A DNA stretch of 64,000 nt from JASGJS01 sp047601185 (GCA_047601185.1 JASGJS010000001.1:992001-1056000); one strand, 5' to 3'. Positions 35,170 to 44,439 are shown, counted from the first letter of the stretch. Made by a program: numbers and translations. The notes: generated by a model from the sequence alone, not told the origin.

Positions 35170-35288
35170 TTCACCGCCATTGAAGGATGTAAAGTTTGCT
35201 TCCTGCTGACTGGATTCCGGCATCCATGCCGGAACGACGCCTCCTGCTTATTTGTAAGCTCACGTTTTACTTAGTATGTGCTGAATGG
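35170..35288. repeat. Family III repeat, partial copy (right half)
   Basis: GGATGTAAAGTTTGCTTCCT, CTGGATTCCGGCATCCATGC, ACGACGCCTCCT and the outer end CTTAGTATGTGCTGAATGGA: the right half of the family III element as seen at 39455-39566, with the left half missing or replaced by the adjoining family II copy. Its outer end overlaps the 3' end of the minus-strand gene at 35260. Confidence 0.75.
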
Positions 35289-35445
35289 ATACCATTTTTT
35301 TTAAAGATTGATTGTCTCTCAATTGATAAACTTGCTCGTACTTGGCCCGTTCTGCTTTTTGTGAAGCTGATAACGGATGAGTCTCGTCAAATTCCTGACA
35401 AAATTGATCAATAGGGCTGACAAAGTTTTTAAGTTTTTTCGTCAT
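35260..35445 (-). CDS. Small conserved-looking protein (61 aa), 3' end inside a repeat
   Basis: A 61-residue basic protein beginning MTKKLKNFVSPIDQFCQEFD, followed by ETHPLSASQKAERAKYEQVY. GAGGAA placed 5 nt before the ATG supports translation. The pattern (S)PIDQFxxEFDxTHPLSxSQxxExxKY resembles a small uncharacterised family that I believe occurs in Legionella and Coxiella (CBU_0585-type); this is from memory and uncertain. The last nine or so residues and the stop codon are read from the terminal sequence of the family III repeat, so the original C-terminus has probably been replaced. Confidence 0.6.
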   Translation of the reverse strand: MTKKLKNFVSPIDQFCQEFDETHPLSASQKAERAKYEQVYQLRDNQSLKKMVSIQHILSKT

Positions 35446-35493
35446 AATTTTTCCTCGAGATTGAATGAGAGAGTATTAGACAATGCATACTCG

Positions 35494-35671
35494 CTACCTC
35501 GACGTCCCGCCTACTTGATAGCGGGATCTCATGGGTGTACTGCTCAGCCTGTATTTATATTTACGAGTTCAGTCAAAATCTTTGGAAAGCCTTTGATTAG
35601 TTGCACTGCGTGTAGACTTAGATAGTACACCTATGAGATCCCGCTATCAAGTAGGCGGGACGTCGAGGTAG
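35494..35671. repeat. Family IV inverted-repeat element
   Basis: Two 47-bp arms (35494-35540, 35625-35671), complementary at all but one or two positions, starting CTACCTCGACGTCCCGCCTA, around an 84-bp centre. Each arm has an inner hairpin (CCCGC...GCGGG). It is the only copy in the window. The rest of the 380-bp gap to 35828 holds the leader of the next gene, with an extended -10-like TGCTATAAA at 35781-35789. Confidence 0.8.
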
Positions 35672-35827
35672 GGAATTTTCGAGTGAATTTAAGACTAGGA
35701 GCATTTATGAAACGAGACTTGAGCTGTTCTTAACTTGACACCTATGTGACTCGCCCGCAAAAAGATGCCAGCTTGAACTATGCTATAAATATATGTCACA
35801 ATTGAGTTTTATCAGCTGAAGCACTCC

Positions 35828-38800
35828 ATGCCAACCCCCGAACTGAAGATTAAGAACGGTCAATTTAAGGACACCTTTGACCCTGACTGGCTCAAGCAGT
35901 TGGATGGCCGATTTCTGCAACAATTACACGCGTTTAACCCAATTTTACATGAGGATTTATTAGCTTATCGGCATCACAGCCGTACTTTTAGCCCCACTGC
36001 CATCAGTGAATTATTGCTAGCCTGTGCGCCTTCTGTAGAGCAATTCATTGCGGAATTATACGGGATTGAGGATGCTGTCCTTGCCCAAAATCAAGCCACG
36101 CTCTCCCATCAACCGGTTTTTGCCTTTAAGCAATGGTATGTGCAGCGTCAGGCGCGCCGCCGTTTATTAAAACAAGAGGCTTTGCCCACTTTTGAAGCCT
36201 TGGAGCAATGGTTGGCTCAAGCACTTATCCAACAAAATTTAAGGGATCAGGATCCAGAATTAGCGATTGCTACCTTAGGCCAGTTTTATCTGCAGGCGCC
36301 TGAAGAGTACGCCGAGCAAATCGAGTCTTTAACCGCCTGGTGCATTCGGGCTTTGACGACTCCGGAAGGGCAGGCGAGAGTGCAAGGCTGGGTGAGTTTT
36401 CAGCAGCCCAAAAAGTTAGATTATTACCAACTTGTGACATTAACTGCAGTAGCAAACGATGAAATAGGCCGACTGCAGGGTGATCCTAATCAATTTAGAA
36501 TTCGCGATGGCTTTCAACTCACCGATCACCGCATGACGCCGCGTCAGGTGCTCAATGAAGTAGACTATTGCGTCTACTGCCATGATAAAGCTGGCGATTT
36601 TTGCTCGAAAGGGTTCCCCGTTAAAAAAGGTGAACCGGATTTAGGCTTTAAGATTAATCCTTTGGGGGATGTGTTAACGGGCTGCCCGCTAGAAGAAAAA
36701 ATCTCTGAAATGCATGTATTGAAGCGGGATGGCTATTGCATTGCCTCATTGGCGATGATCATGGTGGATAATCCCATGTGTCCTGCCACCGGCCATCGAA
36801 TTTGCAATGATTGCATGAAAGCCTGCATCTATCAAAAACAAGAACCGGTCAATATTCCCCAAACTGAAACCGGCGTGCTCACCGATGTGCTCGGCTTGCC
36901 GTGGGGTGTTGAGGTGTATGATCTATTGACGCGTTGGAACCCCCTACGACAAACCCAGTGGGTGGCGCAACCGTATAATGGCACAAAAGTGTTGGTGATG
37001 GGGATGGGGCCGGCGGGATTTTCTCTGGCGCATCACTTGCTGATGGCGGGTTGTGCGGTGGTAGGTGTCGATGGCTTAAAAATTGAACCGCTGCCGGAAG
37101 CCTATTTACAACCGATTCATCATTATACGGATATCAAAGAAAGCCTCGACAGCCGAATTATGGCGGGTTTTGGCGGTGTGGCGGAATATGGCATTACCGT
37201 ACGCTGGGATAAAAATTTCCTTAAATTAATTTATATCAGCTTATCTCGGCGTCCTTATTTTCAAGTGTTTGGCGGTGTACGTTTTGGCGGTACGTTGACA
37301 GTCGAAGATGCGTGGAAATTAGGATTTAATCATATGGCGATTGCGGTGGGTGCTGGACTGCCTAAAGCGTTACCCATTCCCGGCAGTATGGCGCCTGGTA
37401 TGCGCCAAGCCAACGATTTTCTGATGGCTTTACAATTAACCGGGGCGGCTAAAAAAACCAGTTTGGCGAATCTACAAGTGAGATTGCCGGCAGTGGTGAT
37501 TGGCGGTGGATTGACGGGGATTGATACTGCCACCGAAGTGCAAGCCTATTATATCGCCCAAGTTGAAAAAACCTTAGAACGCTACGAAAAACTCAGCGAA
37601 GTGTTAGGAGAAGCGCGGCTCAGAGAACAATTTGATGCAGTCAGTTTCGAAATTCTGGAGGAATTTTTGCAACATGGTCGGGCAGTGCGGGCATTACGCG
37701 CAGAGGCTGCTGCCGTCAATCAATCCCCTAACTTTTTACCATTGTTGCGTGAGTGGGGCGGTGTCACGGTGGCGTATCGCCGTTCGTTACGAGAATCTCC
37801 GGCATATACCCGTAATCACGAAGAAGTCATTAAGGCTTTTGAAGAAGGAATTTATTACGCCGAAGGATTAACCCCCAAATGCGTGCGCCTAGATGCGCAA
37901 GGTCAAGTTGAAGCGTTAATCAGCGAATCTCGGATCCTGGATGAAAAAGGCGAGTGGGTGATTTCGGATGAAGAACATGTATTGCCAGCACGCGCTATTT
38001 TTGTTGCGACAGGCGCGCGTCCCAATATTGCCTATGAATTTGAGCACCGTGGTACGTTTCAGCGGGAAGGTGAAGAATATCAGCCCTATCATGCCAATGG
38101 TGAATTAGAGGCCGTCTTCCAACATGGCCATTGCAAAATCAAAGAATTTGGCGCCTTCACCAGCTATCAGCAACAAGGAAAGCGGGTGACTTTTTTAGGC
38201 GATACCCATCCAATTTTCCATGGCAGCGTGGTGAAGGCCATTGCTTCGGGTAAAAGGGTTTATCCTGAAATTCTCGAGACCTTGGGGCCAGCCAGCCAAG
38301 GTTTGGGAGATACCCGCGAATATCAAGCCTTCGCAGAGACCATCCACGAACAATTTCAGGCGGAATTGCAACAGATCATTCGTCATACGCCCAGTGTGAT
38401 AGAGTTGCGAATCAAAGCGCCATTAGCTGCGCGTAATTTTGCGCCGGGGCATTTTTATCGCATCCAAAATTTCGAGACGTATGCTCAGCACGTCGATAAT
38501 ACCTTATTACAAACGGAAGCGACCGCGATCTTGGCTGCAGGTGCAGACCCAGAGAGAGGTCTCCTGTCATTGCTCGTTTTAGAGCAGGGCGCGAGCACAC
38601 GATTATTGGCGACCTTACCTTTAGGCACTCCAATCTCGGTGATGGGGCCCACCGGCGTGAAGACCAAAATTCCGCAGGATCAAGAAACTATTTTAATTCT
38701 GGGTGGACGGCTTAGTGCAGCGCAATTGTTAGCGTTGGGCCCTGCCTTAAAACAAGCAGGCAATCGTGTTTTGTATGTCGGTGGCTTTAAAAGCCAAGAA

Positions 38801-39340
38801 GAAGTGTTTTGTCAGTCGCGATTGGAAGCCGCAACTGATAAAATCATTTGGGCCACGCAAGCGGGTGAGCCTATCCCTGTCGGTCGTCCTCAAGATCGAT
38901 CCGTGAAGGGCGATTTGATCTCCGCTTTAACCCGCTATGCTAAAGGTGAGCTGGATGGGCTCACGCCTGAAATTCCCTTACAAACTGTGAATAGAATATT
39001 TTTAATTGGGAAATATCCGTTTTTAGAAGCGATGCAGACAGCGCTATCGACAGTACTTAAGCATACCTTGACCCAAAATCCCAAAATCATTACTTCAGTT
39101 TACGGCCCAATGCAGTGTATGCTAAAGGGGGTTTGTGCCCAGTGTTTAGTATGGCAAGTGGATCCACAAACAGGCAAAAGAACTAAAGCCATTTTCGCCT
39201 GTTCTTGGCATCATCAGCCATTTGAAGGGCTCGATATCCACAATTTACAAGAACGGTTGGTTCAAAACCGCATGCAGGAAACGTTAACGAATTTGTGGCT
39301 GGATTATTTATTGACTGAGTATGAGATTGAAAGAATATAG
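35828..39340 (+). CDS. Large fused FAD/NAD(P)-dependent oxidoreductase (GltD-like core plus FNR-like C-terminus)
   Basis: A 1170-residue flavoprotein. About 1-230 is a helical domain of unknown role. About 238-345 is Cys-rich (VDYCVYCHDKAGDFCSKGF, LTGCPLEEK, ICNDCMKACIYQ), like the Fe-S-binding N-terminus of glutamate synthase small chains. About 385-745 is a two-dinucleotide-domain core (KVLVMGMGPAGFSLAHHL near 387-404, VVIGGGLTGIDTATE near 556, IFVATGARPN). About 855-1060 is a ferredoxin-reductase-like domain (ETILILGGRLSAAQLLALG), and about 1095-1130 a final Cys cluster (CMLKGVCAQCLVW) as in dihydroorotate dehydrogenase electron-transfer subunits. It probably moves electrons between NAD(P)H and an Fe-S or flavin partner; the substrate is unknown. 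It stands alone between repeats. Confidence 0.8.
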   Translation: MPTPELKIKNGQFKDTFDPDWLKQLDGRFLQQLHAFNPILHEDLLAYRHHSRTFSPTAISELLLACAPSVEQFIAELYGIEDAVLAQNQATLSHQPVFAFKQWYVQRQARRRLLKQEALPTFEALEQWLAQALIQQNLRDQDPELAIATLGQFYLQAPEEYAEQIESLTAWCIRALTTPEGQARVQGWVSFQQPKKLDYYQLVTLTAVANDEIGRLQGDPNQFRIRDGFQLTDHRMTPRQVLNEVDYCVYCHDKAGDFCSKGFPVKKGEPDLGFKINPLGDVLTGCPLEEKISEMHVLKRDGYCIASLAMIMVDNPMCPATGHRICNDCMKACIYQKQEPVNIPQTETGVLTDVLGLPWGVEVYDLLTRWNPLRQTQWVAQPYNGTKVLVMGMGPAGFSLAHHLLMAGCAVVGVDGLKIEPLPEAYLQPIHHYTDIKESLDSRIMAGFGGVAEYGITVRWDKNFLKLIYISLSRRPYFQVFGGVRFGGTLTVEDAWKLGFNHMAIAVGAGLPKALPIPGSMAPGMRQANDFLMALQLTGAAKKTSLANLQVRLPAVVIGGGLTGIDTATEVQAYYIAQVEKTLERYEKLSEVLGEARLREQFDAVSFEILEEFLQHGRAVRALRAEAAAVNQSPNFLPLLREWGGVTVAYRRSLRESPAYTRNHEEVIKAFEEGIYYAEGLTPKCVRLDAQGQVEALISESRILDEKGEWVISDEEHVLPARAIFVATGARPNIAYEFEHRGTFQREGEEYQPYHANGELEAVFQHGHCKIKEFGAFTSYQQQGKRVTFLGDTHPIFHGSVVKAIASGKRVYPEILETLGPASQGLGDTREYQAFAETIHEQFQAELQQIIRHTPSVIELRIKAPLAARNFAPGHFYRIQNFETYAQHVDNTLLQTEATAILAAGADPERGLLSLLVLEQGASTRLLATLPLGTPISVMGPTGVKTKIPQDQETILILGGRLSAAQLLALGPALKQAGNRVLYVGGFKSQEEVFCQSRLEAATDKIIWATQAGEPIPVGRPQDRSVKGDLISALTRYAKGELDGLTPEIPLQTVNRIFLIGKYPFLEAMQTALSTVLKHTLTQNPKIITSVYGPMQCMLKGVCAQCLVWQVDPQTGKRTKAIFACSWHHQPFEGLDIHNLQERLVQNRMQETLTNLWLDYLLTEYEIERI

Positions 39341-39372
39341 CTATTTTAGCACTTAGCTAGACTAAAAGTATC

Positions 39373-39566
39373 CATTCAGCACATTCTAAGGGGGGCTTGA
39401 GCTTAGAATAGGTGAGAGGCGTCGTCCCGGCATGGATGCCGGGATCCAGGTTACAAGGATGTAAAGTTTGCTTTCCTGCAGACTGGATCCCCGCTCCTGC
39501 GAGGACGACGCCTCCTCCTGAGTGCCTTCTTAGGAGCACTGAGCTTGTCTTAGTATGTGCTGAATG
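39373..39566. repeat. Family III MITE-like repeat, copy 3 (complete)
   Basis: 194 bp with 18-bp terminal inverted repeats CATTCAGCACATTCTAAG and CTTAGTATGTGCTGAATG (17 of 18 matching), and inner arms GTCGTCCCGGCATGGATGCC and CTGGATCCCCGCTCC...GACGACG that have partly diverged. The best-defined copy, and the one that shows the ends. It lies between the large oxidoreductase gene and murJ. Confidence 0.88.
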
Positions 39567-39598
39567 TTACGACTAAAATAGTTACAAAAAGAGTATCT

Positions 39599-41140
39599 AT
39601 GAGCAAAAGTTTATTTAGAACGACTTCGACAGTTTCCGGAATTACCTCCATTTCCCGCGTCTTAGGATTCGCCCGCGACATGCTAATCGCGCATTTGTTT
39701 GGCGCCAGCTATGCCATCGATGCTTTCTATGTCGCCTACCGCATCCCCAATTTAATGCGTGCCTTATTTGCAGAAGGGGCTTTCGCGCAAGCCTTCGTCC
39801 CCGTACTGTCAGAATACCGCCAAAAACGCAGTTTGGAAGAAGTTAAGCAGCTGATTCGCTGTCTGCAAGGTAACCTAACGGTAGTGTTATGCATAATATT
39901 AGCTATCGCTTATCTATTTACGCCTTATTTAACGGGTTTGTTTGCTCCGGGTTATCTTCACGACCCTGCCCGATTTGCTTTAACGACACACATGCTGCGC
40001 ATTACGTTTCCCTATATGCTGTTTATTTGTTTGACAGCATTTTATAGTTCCATCTTAAATACGTATGGGTTTTTTTCGACGGCTTCATTAACGCCTGTTT
40101 GGTTAAATGTGGTGATGATTGTCACCGCATTATGGGTGGCGCCGCATATGCCAGTTCCTGTTGTGGCAATAGCTTGGGGAGTATTTTTTGCAGGGGTTGC
40201 GCAATGGCTATTCCAAATGCCGGCTTTACGTCGCAATGGCTTTTTACTGTGGCCTAAGGTCAATTGGCAGAATGAAGGCGTCAAACGTGTGCTGAAACTG
40301 CTGTTGCCGGCCTTATTTGGCGCTTCCGTCGCGCAAATTGGGGTGCTCATCGATACTGGGTTTGCTTCTTTTCTACCTGTGGGGAGCGTCACCTGGTTAT
40401 ATTACTCCGACCGTCTTTGTGCTTTTCCTTTAGGAATTTTTGGCGTGGCTTTGGCGACGGTGGTATTGCCCAGCTTGGCGCGCAAGCATACCGATGCCGC
40501 TCATGAAGATTATTCCACCATCTTAGATTGGGCGTTACGTTGCGTATTGATTATCGCGATGCCCGCTGCAGTGGGTCTGTTTATGTTAGCCGTGCCTTTA
40601 TTTACCGCCTTGTTTCAATATGGACGTTTTACCACCCACGATGCCATTATGTCCAGTTTGAGCTTAAAGGCTTTTGCCTTCGGCTTGCCAGGGTTTATGA
40701 TGGTCAAAGTGTTAGCCTCAGCTTTCTATTCTCGGCAAAACGTTAAAACACCAGTGAGAATTGCGGTTTGCGCACTCATGCTAAATGTCACCCTAAACTT
40801 TATTTTAATCGGACCTTTAGCTCATGCAGGTTTGGCATTGGCAACCACCCTTTCTTCCAGCTTTAATGCAATATTATTATTTACCGTATTGTGGCGAAAA
40901 CGCATTTTTCAGCCTTCTAAGGGTTGGCTAAAATATTTCATCCGGCTGTTAGCTGCAAATGGCGCAATCGTGATATTATTATGGTTTCTGAATCCCGCGC
41001 CAGCCGTTTGGTTTGGTTGGAATTGGGTGAGTCGCCTCATTCATTTATTTGAGTTCGTTCTGTTAGCCGTTGCCTGTTATTTTATCTGCTTACGTCTTTT
41101 GGGATTACGCTTACGAGATTTCCGAGCACATGCTGCATGA
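39599..41140 (+). CDS. murJ: Lipid II flippase MurJ
   Basis: Polytopic inner-membrane protein, 513 residues, that flips lipid II for peptidoglycan synthesis. It begins MSKSLFRTTSTVSGITSISR; further family segments are FARDMLIAHLFGA, DAFYVAYRIPNLMRALFAEGAF, AQAFVPVLSEYR and VLPSLARKH. About 13-14 hydrophobic segments are spread along the chain. The ATG at 39599, preceded by AAAGAG, is preferred to the in-frame opening at 39557, which lies in the end of the repeat. The stop overlaps the ribF start by 4 nt; the murJ-ribF pair is common in gammaproteobacteria. Confidence 0.95.
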   Translation: MSKSLFRTTSTVSGITSISRVLGFARDMLIAHLFGASYAIDAFYVAYRIPNLMRALFAEGAFAQAFVPVLSEYRQKRSLEEVKQLIRCLQGNLTVVLCIILAIAYLFTPYLTGLFAPGYLHDPARFALTTHMLRITFPYMLFICLTAFYSSILNTYGFFSTASLTPVWLNVVMIVTALWVAPHMPVPVVAIAWGVFFAGVAQWLFQMPALRRNGFLLWPKVNWQNEGVKRVLKLLLPALFGASVAQIGVLIDTGFASFLPVGSVTWLYYSDRLCAFPLGIFGVALATVVLPSLARKHTDAAHEDYSTILDWALRCVLIIAMPAAVGLFMLAVPLFTALFQYGRFTTHDAIMSSLSLKAFAFGLPGFMMVKVLASAFYSRQNVKTPVRIAVCALMLNVTLNFILIGPLAHAGLALATTLSSSFNAILLFTVLWRKRIFQPSKGWLKYFIRLLAANGAIVILLWFLNPAPAVWFGWNWVSRLIHLFEFVLLAVACYFICLRLLGLRLRDFRAHAA

Positions 41141-42078
41141 AATTATTGCGTGGTTTTAACCATATCCCTGCCGCGTTCCCCAGGTGTGTCGCGACCATTG
41201 GCAATTTCGACGGGGTACACTTAGGCCATCAAGCGTTACTCTCCGCAGTGAAACAACAATCTGAGCGATTGCAATTACCCAGTTTATTGATCGTGTTCGA
41301 GCCGCAGCCAAACGAATTTTTTGGGCGGAATGTGCCAGCACGGTTAATGCGGTTGAGAGAGAAGCTATTGGCTGTCCAAAAATTCGGCTTAGACTATGTA
41401 TTATGTTTACGTTTTGATGCCAAGTTGGCTGAACTATCCCCCGAAGCGTTTGTTGAAACGTTACTGGTCCAGCAATTAAATGTCGCGCATCTTATCGTAG
41501 GGGATGATTTTCATTTTGGTCGGGGTCGTGGAGGCAATATTGCACTCTTACAACAGATAGGTTTGCAGAGAGGATTTACCGCGCAAGCGCTCGAGACTTA
41601 TCGTCTAAATGGCGAAAGAGTCAGCAGTTCAAGAATTCGTGTGGCTTTACAAGCAGGTGATTTGACAACGGCCAGTGCATTGCTAGGAAAGCCTTATGGA
41701 ATGTCGGGAAAAGTGGTGCATGGCAATAAACTCGGCCGCTTAATGGGTTTTCCGACTGCTAACCTATATCTGCACCGAAAAGTTGTGCCTTTGCAAGGCA
41801 TTCATGTGGTGAAAACTTATGGATTAAGCGCTGAGCCAATCGAGGGGGTGGCGAATATTGGCAATCGTCCTGCCTTGGGTGGAGGCCGTGTTCTATTAGA
41901 AGTTCACCTATTTAATTTTAACGCGGACATTTATGGAAAACATATCTATATCGAATTTCTCCATAAATTACGTGATGAGGCGTATTACCCTTCTTTAGAA
42001 TTATTGCGCGAGCAAATTTCAAAAGATGTTGATGACGCTAAAAAGTTTTTTTCTGAGGAGAACGACAAAGTGAAGTAG
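41137..42078 (+). CDS. ribF: Bifunctional riboflavin kinase/FAD synthetase
   Basis: Converts riboflavin to FMN and FMN to FAD; 313 residues. N-terminal nucleotidyltransferase domain with VATIGNFDGVHLGHQALL (about 19-36), ALQ-type LIVGDDFHFGRGRGGN (about 123-138) and RVSSSRIRVAL (about 164-174); C-terminal riboflavin kinase domain with GKVVHGNKLGRLMGFPTAN (about 190-208) and GVANIGNRPALGG. It is translationally coupled to murJ (ATGA overlap). lspA and ileS, often downstream in this cluster, are not here; a family III fragment and a transporter gene follow. Confidence 0.95.
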   Translation: MKLLRGFNHIPAAFPRCVATIGNFDGVHLGHQALLSAVKQQSERLQLPSLLIVFEPQPNEFFGRNVPARLMRLREKLLAVQKFGLDYVLCLRFDAKLAELSPEAFVETLLVQQLNVAHLIVGDDFHFGRGRGGNIALLQQIGLQRGFTAQALETYRLNGERVSSSRIRVALQAGDLTTASALLGKPYGMSGKVVHGNKLGRLMGFPTANLYLHRKVVPLQGIHVVKTYGLSAEPIEGVANIGNRPALGGGRVLLEVHLFNFNADIYGKHIYIEFLHKLRDEAYYPSLELLREQISKDVDDAKKFFSEENDKVK

Positions 42079-42103
42079 CGCATAGTCCTTAGATAGTATG
42101 CCC

Positions 42104-42160
42104 AAGCGTCGTCCCGACAAGGATGTCGGGATCCAGATGACAGGGACGTAAAAATTGTTT
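42104..42160. repeat. Family III fragment
   Basis: GCGTCGTCCCGACAAGGATG, TCGGGATCCAG and a stretch resembling the centre of family III (ACAGGGACGTAAA). Only one arm is present, and it is diverged from the other copies. Confidence 0.6.
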
Positions 42161-42188
42161 CCTACAAAAGTTCATGAAATGAGTTCTT

Positions 42189-43094
42189 ATGAAAGATAAT
42201 GCTCTGCCTTTTCGAGTATGGTGTGCCATTGGCTTCACAGTGTTTGTGTGGTCATCAGCTTTTATCGGTATTCGTATTGGTCTACAAGGATATGATCCTG
42301 GTAGTTTAGCTTTGTTACGTTTTTTAATTGCTTCCGTGGGCGCATTATTTTTATATGTATTCCTTTCGAAGCGCAATAAGCCCGCATTGCGAGACATTGT
42401 GCCAATTTTCTCATTAGGCGCTATTGGGATTGGGCTTTACAATATCGGGTTAAATTATGGAGAAGTGACAATACATGCAGGAACTGCAAGCTTTATTTTG
42501 AGTCAGATTCCTGTCGTGGTTGGATTGTTAGCCGCTTGGTTTCTGAAAGAAAAGATGGGTATCAAACATTGGATAGGGTTAGGAGTAAGCATCATTGGTG
42601 TTGGATTAATCAGTTTATCTCACGATGAAGGATTGAACTTTAATTTAGGTATTTTATACTTATTATTAGCCGTCCTCTGTGGAGGCATTTATGCAATTTT
42701 AACCAAAAAACTTACCTACAAATATCCCCCCATCGTCTTAACCGCATTCGCCATGTGGAGCGGAACCATCATCCTACTGCCTTATTTGCCTCGTCTCATT
42801 CATGAAATGCAGCAGGCTAGCCCGGCTAGTACGGGCGCTGCAGTGTATTTAGGCTTTGTCCCAGCCGTTCTGGGCTATCTAGGGTGGAGCTATGTGTTGA
42901 GATTTATTTCTGCTTCCCGCGCTTCAAGCTTTTTATACTTAATGCCTGTGGTTGCTACAATTTTAGGGTGGTGGATCCTCGGTGAAGTGCCTAAATTATT
43001 GGCTTTAATTGGTGGAGTTGTGGCCTTGATGGGAGCCGTTATTGTGAATCAGAAAAAACCCATCAATGAACGAGTGTTGGAGAAAAGCGCCTAG
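42189..43094 (+). CDS. EamA-family (DMT superfamily) transporter
   Basis: A 301-residue inner-membrane transporter with about ten hydrophobic segments arranged as two EamA repeats: the first opens WCAIGFTVFVWSSAFIGIRI and contains LALLRFLIASVGALFLY; the second contains LAVLCGGIYAILTKKLTYKY, LGYLGWSYVLRFISASRASSFLYLMPVVA and ILGWWILGEVPK. Members export amino acids or other metabolites; the substrate cannot be told. There is no strong ribosome site (a weak ATGAG precedes the ATG). It is monocistronic, convergent with the ATPase gene. Confidence 0.88.
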   Translation: MKDNALPFRVWCAIGFTVFVWSSAFIGIRIGLQGYDPGSLALLRFLIASVGALFLYVFLSKRNKPALRDIVPIFSLGAIGIGLYNIGLNYGEVTIHAGTASFILSQIPVVVGLLAAWFLKEKMGIKHWIGLGVSIIGVGLISLSHDEGLNFNLGILYLLLAVLCGGIYAILTKKLTYKYPPIVLTAFAMWSGTIILLPYLPRLIHEMQQASPASTGAAVYLGFVPAVLGYLGWSYVLRFISASRASSFLYLMPVVATILGWWILGEVPKLLALIGGVVALMGAVIVNQKKPINERVLEKSA

Positions 43095-43116
43095 GTGTCT
43101 TGGTCAAGATGATACT

Positions 43117-44226
43117 TTAATCAAGATGTTTCACCCAGTCCGAAAATACTTCATCTTCAAACTGATATATACCATATTGGATTTTTGTGATCATGTTTTT
43201 ATGCTGTAACCGACGCAAAGCGTTTTGAATGCTATTTTTGCTAATGCCATCTTTGATGCCAAGTCTCTGATCGATCAATTCTAGCGTCGCCTTGCTGTGC
43301 AAATCATAGCTTTCTTGGGTTATCAATTGGAGTAAAATTTTATCAATCGGCAATAAACTCTCCCATTGTTGCTGAAAGCCTTTGTCACTAAAAACTTTAT
43401 TTTTTGTCATTTCTAAAGCATCATCAGGGCCTGACAGGGGATTGTTGATATAGTATTCAATGTATCGCCGAAAAAATTCCGGTGTATTTTTTAACGTCGA
43501 AAATGCGTGCAAAGCCTCTTTTAACCCTAAGGGAAATTTAGAAATCTGATTCACCTTATTCACCATCGTTTCTACAAATTCTGTTCCCAATAACTCGAAA
43601 GGTTCTAAAGGCGCCCAATTGTAAAAAGGCTCTGACGGTACGCCAAACATTCTCCTTAAGGTCGTTTCAGAACTTCCCGCAAAAATAACTTTTATGCGGT
43701 CTTTTCGGATATCTAAAGCTGCTCTCAATGCGTGCGCAAAATAAGCATTCTCTTCATAAGCGAGGACTTGAGCTTCATCGATTATTAATATCATCATTTC
43801 AATGGGAGTTTTATCAAAGGCTTTCATGACTTGCATCAATAGCGTGCCAATGGTTTTCTGATCGACTAAATGGGTTTCAATAGAGTTACTCAAGATGCCT
43901 GGGATACCCACACGAGTAGAAATTCGACTTCCAGGGCTTTTCAATGCCTCCCATAACTGCGTGACGCCTTTGGGTTTGAGGGCTCGATAAAGTTCTGAAA
44001 CAATCACCGTCGCAGGATCCATTTCCAGATCCCAGAGATTGGTATAAACCACCGTGTAGTTGTGGGCTTTAGCGGCGGGGGCGAGGTCTTGTTTTAAGAA
44101 CTCAGTCTTACCCATGCGCCTTCTTGCAAAAAGACCACGCGCGGAGGTTAGGCCTAAATTAAAAAGGGTTAGGTATTTTTTTGCTAGCGCTGGGCGGGCA
44201 AAGTGCCAAGGGTCTTTCTTTTCCAT
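43117..44226 (-). CDS. AAA-type ATPase with C-terminal winged helix
   Basis: A 369-residue ATPase. Walker A is present in the form FARRRMGKTEFLKQ (about 35-48, with MGKT), Walker B in MMILIIDEAQVLAY (about 143-156), then a sensor-like VIFAGSSETTLRRMFG (about 178-193) and a C-terminal domain (about 290-365) that looks like a winged helix (DLHSKATLELIDQRLGI). It resembles archaeal-type or MoxR-unrelated P-loop NTPases of the ATPase/ORC-like group that often accompany mobile elements or regulate DNA. Its exact family is not identified. Three GTATTAAA motifs overlap its 5' leader, suggesting autoregulation. It is divergent from the BrnT-BrnA fusion. Confidence 0.75.
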   Translation of the reverse strand: MEKKDPWHFARPALAKKYLTLFNLGLTSARGLFARRRMGKTEFLKQDLAPAAKAHNYTVVYTNLWDLEMDPATVIVSELYRALKPKGVTQLWEALKSPGSRISTRVGIPGILSNSIETHLVDQKTIGTLLMQVMKAFDKTPIEMMILIIDEAQVLAYEENAYFAHALRAALDIRKDRIKVIFAGSSETTLRRMFGVPSEPFYNWAPLEPFELLGTEFVETMVNKVNQISKFPLGLKEALHAFSTLKNTPEFFRRYIEYYINNPLSGPDDALEMTKNKVFSDKGFQQQWESLLPIDKILLQLITQESYDLHSKATLELIDQRLGIKDGISKNSIQNALRRLQHKNMITKIQYGIYQFEDEVFSDWVKHLD

Positions 44227-44227
44227 G

Positions 44228-44264
44228 GTATTAAAAAGTATTAAAGGAAATAATACGTATTAAA
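44228..44264. promoter_or_regulatory. Three GTATTAAA repeats in the leader of the ATPase gene
   Basis: GTATTAAA at 44228-44235, 44238-44245 and 44257-44264, i.e. 10 and 19 bp apart, directly upstream of the minus-strand start codon at 44226. The positions suit a protein binding one face of the helix and blocking translation or transcription initiation of the ATPase gene. Binding protein unknown. Confidence 0.4.
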
Positions 44265-44305
44265 TATCATAAAACTTGTGGATTGTCAATGGGTTGGGTA
44301 TCATA

Positions 44306-44431
44306 ATGCCAAACTTTATTGCAATTACCCATGATGAATTGCTGCTACTCTCAAAACAGATGGAGTTGCTTAGGAAGATTGGCGAATTAATCTGTCATGA
44401 AAAAATTGAAAGCTTTAAAACTGGACTTTAG
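44306..44431 (+). CDS. Possible small ORF (41 aa)
   Basis: MPNFIAITHDELLLLSKQME and 21 more residues, rich in Leu, Glu and Lys and likely helical. It has no good ribosome site (GGGTTGGG is distant and weak). It could be the remnant of a longer regulatory gene, for instance a helix-turn-helix protein, in the 630-bp gap between the ATPase and the BrnT-BrnA fusion. Low confidence that it is translated. Confidence 0.25.
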   Translation: MPNFIAITHDELLLLSKQMELLRKIGELICHEKIESFKTGL

Positions 44432-44439
44432 ACATTATT

